A stretch of 64,000 nucleotides of DNA from Prostheceraeus crozeri (lineage: Eukaryota > Platyhelminthes > Polycladida > Euryleptidae). The position numbers and the translations under genes are program-made. The notes under the pieces were generated by a model. The model ran no database searches. It saw nothing but the letters and a program-made list of their open reading frames with translations, and was not told the DNA's origin. The stretch spans positions 62,001 to 126,000 of the forward strand of contig CAJQUW010001101.1 of assembly GCA_907163375.1 (NCBI GenBank), given 5' to 3'. Positions 55,548 through 64,000 of this stretch are shown one piece after another. Positions within the stretch are counted from its first letter, which is position 1, and the number at the start of each line of letters is the position of its first letter.

Positions 55548-58109
55548 TATATCTTCAGATTTCATATTTTTAGTCAATGCACAGCACTAACAAGAAAACA
55601 GCTGGCCAAGCTTCGGTAAAAACGGGAATAATCCTGGAAGGTCTTCAGTGTTCGGCTACAATCTTCATCAACTCCGTGGTCATGAATTTAAAGAGCCGAA
55701 AACTGCAGAACAAAATTAAGGCTCTGACAGATGCCTTGGTATCCATCAAAGTTGCTTGCTTAGCTATATACCTGAGTCGTGTTCAAATCCTGGTCAGACG
55801 AGCACTGGTCCGGAAGTTGTTACATGTCACTGTCATAGTCAAGTTCTGAACAATGTCACTGTCATCATCAAAAAGTCTAGAAACTAATGCGAGATGAACA
55901 TCCTCGCTTCATCACACCAACTTTCCTCGAAAGCTCAGATTTGATTTATTTGAAGTGTGACAGGCCCCAACCTTCTAAGATCTGATAAGTCAGAACGATT
56001 GACAGGCGCATGATCCTGTATTAGTACTTCAGGACAACAACTTCCTCACCTGGATCAGGTGTTTTGTGACATTATTCTGTTTTATTTAGATATGCGGTCA
56101 CAGAAATTGGACTAGCATTTAGAAACTACTAGCCATGCTTCTGCAATCAACAGAAAAATGATAACTTACATCAGCTTTGTGAAAAGTCAAGAATCACAAA
56201 ATGGTATGATAGGACGAGGTATCTTTTTTTACATCAACTTTCATTATTTGCCATGATTCTGCAATACCCATGTCATAGAAATGGATCTTTGTGCTTTTAC
56301 CTGAGACATAGAGCGTGGAAAGCTCAATTCATCCATCTCTATGCCAGATATAGATCGATCTCTATGAAAAACATAGAACAGATGGCTTCGGCTCGCTGAA
56401 ATGTTGCTATCACAGACAGATAAAATACTTAACATGTCTCAACACCAAAAACTTCCAAAAGATGTTTTCCCTGACTCAAAACTCTTCAATTTACTTCTAT
56501 TTTCTTGCATTTAATTGTGTTACATAAAGCATGGAAGGAGAATCGAATGAACTCGTTTAGAAGGTATTGTACAATCTTTTTAATACTTTATCGAGATTGA
56601 TAATCATGGACCTACTATATGTCTCTCTATATTGATACACGTGATTTCCAGTACTTTTTTAAATTTCATCAATACATCGAACTCTGAATAAATTCACGTT
56701 TTAACATTTACCATTGGGAAATAAGGAGCAAATCGTCTCGGAGTTAGAAATAACGCTAAGAAATCGAAGCTTTGGCAAGTGCTCGTCGAGTGTGTGGGTG
56801 TGGTGGATTGAGAAGGCGAATTTATCTGCATTTAGTCACAATTTTCATAATGCACCACTTCTGTTTCGTTCATGAATAGGGAATGAAGTCACACGAAGTG
56901 CGCGTTACGATATCAGTTTAACTGTTCAAAATTTCAAGATAATCAAAATTATTTTTCAAATAGCTGGCTTTCGAGACACTTCTATGCGGCGCGTCATTTT
57001 GTCATTGTAGCAATGTCCTATCATTTTGATGTGATTCAGTCCAAGCAAATTATTGTGTAATTTTCCTGCTATTGCATTAATGAAGAAGCACCTACCTTGA
57101 TTTACTTAAGCTGCATTATACAGAGGCGATTCAATACTCGACCACAGACAAGCAATAATGCCGTGAATAATATAATCCATGAGCATTGACAATATCTGGG
57201 ATGAGGCACAGCCGAGTCGTGTACAGGCCCTATCTGACGGAAAATCTGCAATTGCTGCTATCAGTTATGTTAAGATGACTTCCCATAGCTGTGCTGCTTC
57301 GCATACTTTCTGCGCTATGTCTGTACGGTTATTGGAATGACCCAAATTAGTTAAATAAAAAATTAGCATCACCAAAATTGACATAAAGTTTCCGAAAGAC
57401 AGGGACGGTCCGCTCCGACGATCAATTTCTCACATCACAAAATAACAAATTTCTCACATCAAATGATGACGAATTTCTCTCAACGCCGATAAAAATGATA
57501 AAGTAATCAAAACTGTGTTTGAAATACTCATGAGTCATACAACAGCACAAGTTTCCTGACACGTCTGTGGTTGTCGTAACATTCGTCTTGAAGCCAGAGA
57601 TGATTAGTGGGTCCAAATCGTGGACACAGACCCTAGTTGAAATTAAGGCTTGAAGAAGGGAACATTACGCAAAGTATTATGTGCAATTCGAGTAATTTGA
57701 TAATGACTAGCATATAACTTTATTGCAATGGCATGCGAGTATTATGTACTGGTAGGCCTACTATTTGATTATTATATAATGCAGTCTTGTGCTATTTGCA
57801 TGAGCAACCTCATGACTAATTTTAAACGCAGGAATTATGAATTTGTCTAATGATATAAACGTATTAGCACAATATATTGAAGCTTGATCAATTGTGTAAT
57901 ATCTGCCTGACTTTACATTGATGGTATATCCCAACGTTTCAGAATGTCTACAGACCATGATGCAGCTTCAGTTTACATCCACAAATCATTTTGCAAAATG
58001 AGAGTCATGCTTTTCATCAGTTGTAGTATTTTTCTAACTATAGGCTTTTCAAGTATATTTCTGAAAAACTAGCTCTATTTTAGTAATTTCTATTTGTTCC
58101 AATCACAGA
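55548..58109. other. unassigned DNA
   Basis: A 90-residue plus-strand frame at 55,577-55,849 and a minus-strand one at 57,422-57,616 have no recognised domain or splice support. GTTCAAATCCTGG at about 55,783 is a lone B-box-like motif. Confidence 0.4.
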
Positions 58110-58800
58110 ATTAAATATTTTGTTTATCTGCCTCAGTTTGCTAGAAGTGTGATTAATACAAAATCCACGGCACATCGAGGAACCTATTAAGTGGGTAAAA
58201 AGGAATTCCTAATACCTTACAGAGATAGGAAAAAAAATCATGCGTCGCTTGCGGATTAATGTGAGTTCCAGCAAAGTGTTTCGATTGCCAAAATTCCTTC
58301 AGATTCGAAGAATTTAGATAATTGCCCACAAGTTTTCTCCATAATGTTGGCCCTTCTGATCATTATTAAAAAAAAGTAGCAGGCGTACAAAAATTAGTTC
58401 ATTTGATGATTTCACATCCTCTCCTCGGCATTGCTCACTGTATAGTGCATGCATTGAATCGAAGCCAGGCATCGATGTGTGTTTTGGTGTGTGCGAGGGG
58501 ATATCACAGCACGCACGCATCTCTCACTGGCTCTACTGCCCTCTGCTGACAGCTTATTGTTTGCCATTTCCAATAGCAAGCGATACACGAATTATCCATT
58601 CGATAAGGAGCAAGTTGATGTGCCATTTCGATATTAAGGTTACACACAATTCTTCCTTTCTAGGAAACCGAGGCGCGCGCAGATGAATCTAATTCTGTGG
58701 AGCAAGCTGTCTTATTGTGTGATGTGCCATTTCGTGCATATAACTCCTCCTTTCTAGGAAACCGAAGCGCGCGCAGATGAATCTAATTCTGTGGTTCTAA
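58110..58800 (+). repeat. dispersed repeat D, copy 2, with an internal tandem duplication
   Basis: It matches the 36.2-37.05 kb copy and preserves the uninterrupted site CACATCGAGGAACC where copy 1 carries a MITE. Its right part is duplicated: GTGCCATTTCG, TTCCTTTCTAGGAAACCGA and GCGCGCAGATGAATCTAATT occur at about 58,620-58,700 and again at 58,723-58,795. Copy 1 shows only one such unit. Confidence 0.75.
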
Positions 58801-59307
58801 TAGTGATCTAGTTAGATTGATCACAATAGTTTACATCGATCTGCAATAAATACTGAAGATTCCGAAACAAGTGGAGAGAGTCTGTCCCCTGTCCTTTCTT
58901 GCTCAACGAGCGTACTGAATTAAGAGCCGCTTAGATCGGGTGCTTGACGTTTGGATGAAAAATATTTGTTTTACAATCGGTAATAAGACAGGAAACTTGG
59001 GTCTGAATGGATCCGGCCTCATACCCAACAGCGAACAATAAAATTGTTGGATTCGGGACCCAAGTAATCTGCTTCAGACAATTCGATAGCTCTATGTAAA
59101 CCACATTCACTGCAATTCTACAACACCTCAATGTTTTTGAATACCCTTCCCTTGGGCCATAATTTGTCAATAATGCAACCATTGCTGGGGTCCTACCTTG
59201 CTTCCACTGCTTTTAATTGATTTCCATTTGTTTGAGAACCTTTTGATTCAAAAAATTAAACCCATAATACTGATGATGCAAAGCACAAAGGAACATTAAC
59301 GCAATAC
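58801..59307. other. unassigned DNA
   Basis: A minus-strand frame at 58,931-59,182 (VPNPTILLFAVGYEAGSIQT) is protein-like but unrecognised. Confidence 0.35.
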
Positions 59308-59560
59308 TCAGTACTGCGCATGTACACACGTTTCACTGCAGTGCTCAAATTTACAGGCGCAGCAAATGCACTGGTGAACTTTATTTTCCCCGACCATCGG
59401 TTCTGGATCGCCCGACAGGTATTCTTCCTCTTCATCACTAACGCTTACACGATGGAATCGTTTGTCATCTTGTTCATCTCGACACTGTGCGCAATGTTCA
59501 TTCCACACATCAAACACTCGTACTGCATGGAGTACTTTCTTCCAGCTGATGTAGTTCTTT
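59308..59560 (-). CDS. unrecognised Cys-rich acidic frame, possible exon or relic
   Basis: The minus strand codes WKKVLHAVRVFDVWNEHCAQ, then DEQDDKRFHRVSVSDEEEEY, and ends HQCICCACKFEHCSETCVHA before a stop. It has two cysteine clusters (CAQC; CICCAC, C, C) separated by an acidic stretch, which might bind metal. An alternative frame just upstream (RFLNEKSRALNKELHQLEES) looks like coiled coil. No splice sites are convincing. Confidence 0.25.
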
Positions 59561-59939
59561 ATTCAAGGCTCTACTCTTTTCGTTGAGAAAACGGAAGGAT
59601 TCACTTCAATGAATCATGATAGATAACTCGTCACCACTGATCGTATGGAAGCACGTTTTCGTGATGAAGCAACGCTTTTTTTACTCGAGTTCAAGCTCTT
59701 GATGAGGACAGTAGCTGTGAGAACACGCTGATGCTGGAAAGAGCGCTAGGGTCGAACTTAAATCCATAGCAAAAAGCAAGGAAAAATATCCCAAATAGGG
59801 CTGCTTAGTGTCGAATAGCAGGAATTTTTGGGTTATTCTCCGGTCTCAGGTGATATGTCCAAATAAAGCTGGGTGTCCAATTTATAGTCCCTCCAATTGA
59901 GGAAGTACGCGGATTTACACCCCTTTGCAACTTAATATA

Positions 59940-60769
59940 CCGTATTTCTTTGAATATGAGACGCCCTCGAATAAGAGACGCATCCGTGAGAGGAAAAAAT
60001 TTAATAAGAGACTGCCCTTGAATAAGGGACGCCCTCGAATAAGAGACGCATCCGTGAGAGACGCATGTACAAAAAATAGACTGCTATAGACATATTACAT
60101 GCAGGCTATTGTAATGTGGTGGCTACATCCGCCTGAGCGATTATTAGGCCTATTTATCTTAGTAAAATAAGTCTGTCTACTAGTAACTACCGGGTATCAT
60201 GACCAATATTGTATGATATATAAGGCTTCTTGTTGTTGTATTATGCAGTACATGCATGTTGTACATACGTACATGCAGGCCTACTTGAGGTTACTTCATC
60301 TACCATTTAAGGAGGCATTATACGGTAGCTTCCTTTGCATTTGGAGTCATGTACCGGTCGGTAACTTTTGCTGTAAATACTACTTGATTATCGGTATTTT
60401 CGTTTCGGTAAATTCAGATCTAGTCTACATGTATAGTGGTCAACATGTACTGGTATATGAATGTATTAGATCAGTCTACAAGATATGCTACTACAAACCA
60501 TAAAACTCCTTTCATTTCCAAAATATCTGAATTATGATAAAGCGTATATATGTAAGAAAAATTACTAGCGAAATTTGCCCATGATATAGGCCTAAGTGAG
60601 GAATGCAAAGGTTACCTAAGAGAATAGTAGCAAAAAACTAAGACATCTTTTGTAATGAAAGAATGAAAACTTGAACATTTGATAAATAAGAGACGCCCCT
60701 GAATAAGAGACGCATCAATCAGGGATCTGAAAAAAATAAGAGACGCGTCTCTTATTCAAAGAAATACGG
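59940..60769. mobile_element. 830-bp MITE with CCGTATTTCTTTGAATA terminal repeats and TA duplication
   Basis: The first 25 bases and the reverse complement of the last 25 agree at 24 positions (CCGTATTTCTTTGAATA then AGAGACGC). TA flanks both ends (59,938-59,939 and 60,770-60,771). The subterminal motif GAATAAGAGACGC is repeated about four times near the left end and three times near the right. The right end also forms the perfect palindrome AATAAGAGACG-CGTCTCTTATT. No transposase is encoded. TA duplications point to the Tc1/mariner-related group, but other superfamilies cannot be excluded. Confidence 0.88.
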
Positions 60770-61339
60770 TATGCAGCAGGATTTTACAGCGGCCACTGAT
60801 ATTCAAACTGATATTCAAAGCATGTGATCAAAGAAAGTAAAAAAATTAATGCATTTTGTTGATCAACCTGACAACCAAGCACTTAATGATGATTGCAGAG
60901 ATGCAGATCTGATGAAATGTTTCAATCGGATAGATCTGAAGACAAATTTTCTCAAAAAGATACATCTTTCACATTTTTTCACACATCTTTCCCTGTTTCT
61001 CACAATTTCTCACATTTCTCACATGCGGACCATCACTGGAAAGATTCTCAATATTGGCATCACGATATGGGGAAATTAATCAACCTAGTATTCATTACGA
61101 AGAAATAATAAACACGTGTAAGACGCGTTTACGCGAGCTAAGCGCTGTGCATGCGCCATCGTTTCGATCCATTGGACTCCACGAAATTGGTCAATTAGAT
61201 CGCTTCGCCCTGTTGGTTAAGTGATCAGTAGGGCAAATGTTTTGTACAGGAAAGACCTGAAAATTGTACATTTAAGAAATGATAATTGTGCAAAATTGTA
61301 TAGTTTATACAATTGTTTATATTAGTGATACTACAACTA
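60770..61339. other. unassigned DNA
   Basis: Overlapping plus-strand frames at 60,849-61,108 (HFVDQPDNQALNDDCRDADL) are partly protein-like. Not recognised. Confidence 0.35.
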
Positions 61340-61790
61340 GAATAGAATAGAAAAATACTTCATTACTCAATACAGCGAGCGGTATATGACAAAACATCTG
61401 CACGAAATCAAGTAAGACAAGAAAATTTGACAAAAGATTTCAGATAAAGCGACATGTGCCGTTGGTAGGCTAACAATTTTCTCCTGTGTCTGACGTTCGA
61501 GCTGCCAGACCTAATGACTAAAAAAACCGCTAAAGGGTGACTCAGTAACTTTGCTGCAATCTTATGAATAAGCCGGACACAGGTGCTATCTAAGGTTTGT
61601 CTCAAAGGCAATTTTGATTGGGCATTAGCCCACCGACTGGCAATACGATCAAGCTGCTCCAGCTTTTTAAATTGATACTGTTTAATGTCGCAAATGATAG
61701 GCCAGCAGAATTAAACCTGCGACAACACCAGACCCACATAGGCAGTCCAAATTATATTGTCGTTGTTGTATTGTCAACAATATAGTTTTT
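61340..61790 (-). mobile_element. 5'-truncated LINE fragment, C-terminal end of ORF2
   Basis: The minus strand codes AYVGLVLSQV, FCWPIICDIKQYQFKKLEQL, DRIASRWANAQ and then LPLRQTLDSTCVRLIHKIAA. It ends RHRRKLLAYQRHMSLYLKSF, a typical LINE reverse-transcriptase C-terminus. One in-frame stop lies near 61,709. The 3' end has a TTCTA microsatellite tail at about 61,340-61,355. The catalytic domain is missing. Confidence 0.65.
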
Positions 61791-61822
61791 ATAGTTACAA
61801 CCCGAGGATCTATTCAGATATA

Positions 61823-62105
61823 TTACAGCCAGAACCCATATAAGAAGAATGTCTCTTTATAAAAATTATTGTCTGACGGTATTGTGATGAAACAACAAAT
61901 ACTTTTGCCGTTTTCGTTCAGAAAGCTACGGTCCTTAGCCAACAGCTTTTTCAACATGGAGAAATTGCTTTCCACAGATGTCGATGTTATTTGGCATTCA
62001 TGAAGTTTCACGCATGTAGAAATGTCATTTCGTTTCAGTTTCAAAATGACTTGTAAGTCTGTATTACCTTCTAATCTCTTCTTCATACATTTCTGTATGC
62101 CACAA
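61823..62105 (-). pseudogene. hAT transposase relic, dimerisation domain only
   Basis: The minus strand codes LKRNDISTCVKLHECQITST then SVESNFSMLKKLLAKDRSFL and a short C-terminus to a stop. S-x-E-x-N-F-S followed by a lysine-rich helix is the hAT dimerisation signature (usually VERSFS). The zinc finger and catalytic core are absent. It differs clearly from the 11.4-kb transposase. Confidence 0.7.
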
Positions 62106-62127
62106 ACAGGTTATTACAGAGAATATT

Positions 62128-62400
62128 AATAATAATAATAATATCTTTATTAGTCTCACAAAGGAGCAGTCGGTGAGAGCTTTACAATAGAAAACTAGCG
62201 CGGTGCTCGCGTAGGGTCACAAAAAGTAATCGGGAGAAGGCAGGACACGTTGCAAGCACGCAAGCGATGTGGAGATAATGTGCAGGCGATAACGGCGACA
62301 GAATTCTAAGAAGGAATAAATGTACAATGGGAAGTCGGAGGCGAGACGATCTTATTGGCAGAAACATATCCATACTTAAAGAAAGCTAAGAACGGACGAT
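62128..62400 (-). mobile_element. LINE 3' UTR relic with TTA microsatellite tail
   Basis: On the minus strand GTGAGACTAATAAAGATA is followed by TTATTATTATTA at 62,128-62,143. The closing GAC-N-AATAAAG-N-TAT matches the 3' end of the 5.5-kb LINE, so both probably belong to one family. No coding part is recognised. Confidence 0.6.
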
Positions 62401-64000
62401 ACCTAGAAAAGATTCATAGTTCTGTGTGATATGCAGAGCGACATTTATTGAAAATTTTCATTCTACGTAATTATGCAAAATACTTGCCCTAATTATCAGT
62501 CCATTGCATCATAGATATCTGAAACTGCACCTTCGTTGCATGAGACTGGAATACTTGAGGTACATGTTTACTTCAGAAATATTGATATCAAGGAGTATAG
62601 ATGTTGATTTCTAAGTTTTTAATATTCTAAGTTTTTAATATCATTTCACAGGATGTCCTCGCTGGAGTGGCCAACTTCAAGGTCAACCTCTTTCAAGGTC
62701 AATTTTATTCAAATTTCAAAGCTTTCCTATTCACAGTTCACGAACTTCCAGGTTCTTCAAGTCAATATTGCAATCAGTCAACATTCCTATCAATTTCGGA
62801 CTTATGTAAATAAACAAGAAATTCCCTATTTCAAATTCTTGAATTTCTTAGAAAAATACAAAGCAGATACAAAATTTTCAGATGATGAAATTATCGCCCT
62901 TAATGTTGATGGTCTCAGTTTGAAGGCCTCTCGAAAAACTTGAAAATAATTTGCAGCACATTGATTTAGGAATCAAAACAAGAACATTCAAAACAGAAGA
63001 AATCAGCGGTTCAGATGATTTGATTATACAGCGTGGTCTTCGACTATTAAATCATCAAATCATTTATTTAAGAAGCCCAATGCGTTTCTCTTCTAAAAAT
63101 TCCTTGTTCAGCAAGCCCACTTTTTGAATTTTTACTCTCATATCAAATTTCTGTGATTACGCATGCCACTACTAATTTTTTTTCATTTGAATTCATTCCG
63201 TAATAGCATTTAAATAGTAGATAAATTGCGAAAAAATGAAGTAGATAAACTGCGAGTAGACCGTCACAGGTAACTTGGCAAGCAAAATGAGGAAACTAGC
63301 TTCACCGACACAATCTTAGAAGAAGATAATGAGCATCACTAGTGGAAGTTCACTTATTTGCACGTGCACAAGAGCCTTAAAACAGGACAACAGTTGGATA
63401 TACAAACGAGCGAGTTGATTCTCTGTGTAATTTTAAATGATGAGTTGACTCAATGCTTGGAAGAAGTAAAACGCTGATGGCAGAGTCTCAGATCCATTTC
63501 TGGAAGATTGATATACAACAATTCCTCTCTGGTATTATCAGAATTTTTCAAATGACATTACGGGATTTTCAATTATTTACATAGATCTTCTACTGAGCTT
63601 TGACCCCCAGTTCACTAAAGAAGAGTCATTAATGAAGCTTAATTTTACTCAACGGGAAAACTGATGAGTTGGATAATTTTAAACTTAGAAAGGAAAGCTT
63701 CAGATCTTCTTAGATTATCTAGCTGTCCCCATCACAAGCCTGCTTGTACTTCTCCTGAAAGTACTGATGTTGTATTGTTCAGGGAAAGAGAGCTGAAGAA
63801 GATTATTATGAAGCCGTGCCGTGCGACTAATAGTAAATAAACGCACAAGGGGCGATAAATCTGAAGAACTAATTGCTGATACATTGCTAAAATCTGTTGG
63901 TCTCGTTGGCAACCCGCGAGGAAATTTGAGAGTATGATTCATACCTGAAAAATGCTATGAAAGTGAATCACCTTTTGTATACAAATCATACGTATGAATC
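62401..64000. other. unassigned DNA to window end
   Basis: A plus-strand frame at 62,653-62,943 contains KFSDDEIIALNVDGLSLKAS, and after a frame change HIDLGIKTRTFKTEEISGSD (to about 63,125). It follows an acceptor-like ATCATTTCACAG, so it may be a broken gene or element, but no family is recognised. The rest is featureless. Confidence 0.35.

Overview
The window looks like AT-rich nuclear DNA from an invertebrate animal, probably a marine bilaterian. The reasons are small spliceosomal exons with GTAAGT-type donors, a recognisable Sprouty/SPRED C-terminal exon, tRNA-derived SINEs, non-LTR retrotransposon fragments and many hAT-type transposons. I cannot name the species. No bacterial-style operons, rRNA genes, CRISPR arrays or genuine tRNA genes were seen, and no retroviral, LTR or Polinton relic was recognised.

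Layout. 0-5 kb: a transposon with terminal inverted repeats (TIRs) carrying a 43-bp minisatellite, plus SINE copies of two families. 5.5-8.1 kb: a 5'-truncated, frame-broken LINE on the minus strand. 11.4-13.7 kb: an uninterrupted 742-residue hAT transposase, the longest convincing coding frame. 14-22 kb: mostly unassigned AT-rich DNA with small repeats. 22.8-52.3 kb: a series of small minus-strand exons with consensus splice sites, nearly all starting and ending in phase 0 and several coding coiled coil. They cluster at 22.9-23.3, 31.9-34.2, 43.3-43.8 and 51.9-52.3 kb and belong to one or two host genes I do not recognise. Their introns hold hAT MITEs, a 3.1-kb GC-rich minisatellite at 37.8-40.9 kb, Penelope-like inverted units and another LINE fragment. 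54.2-54.9 kb: the last coding exon of a SPRED-like gene on the plus strand. 55-64 kb: a MITE with TA duplications, another copy of a dispersed repeat, LINE 3' ends and a hAT dimerisation-domain relic.

Host genes in view: the SPRED-like exon (a probable inhibitor of Ras-MAPK signalling at membranes) and the coiled-coil exon series. They lie on opposite strands with their known exons ending about 1.9 kb apart. Nothing suggests they work together. The rest records repeated transposition, with clear nesting: SINE in MITE, MITE in dispersed repeat, and hAT element plus Penelope-like unit inside a larger TIR element.

The most interesting items are the hAT MITE family with exact 8-bp target duplications and a paralogous empty site, the nested stack at 49.3-51.3 kb, the hammerhead-like inverted units, the GC-rich minisatellite whose minus strand is stop-free across long stretches in all three frames, and the phase-0 exon series. 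All calls come from reading the sequence by eye; nothing was aligned or searched.
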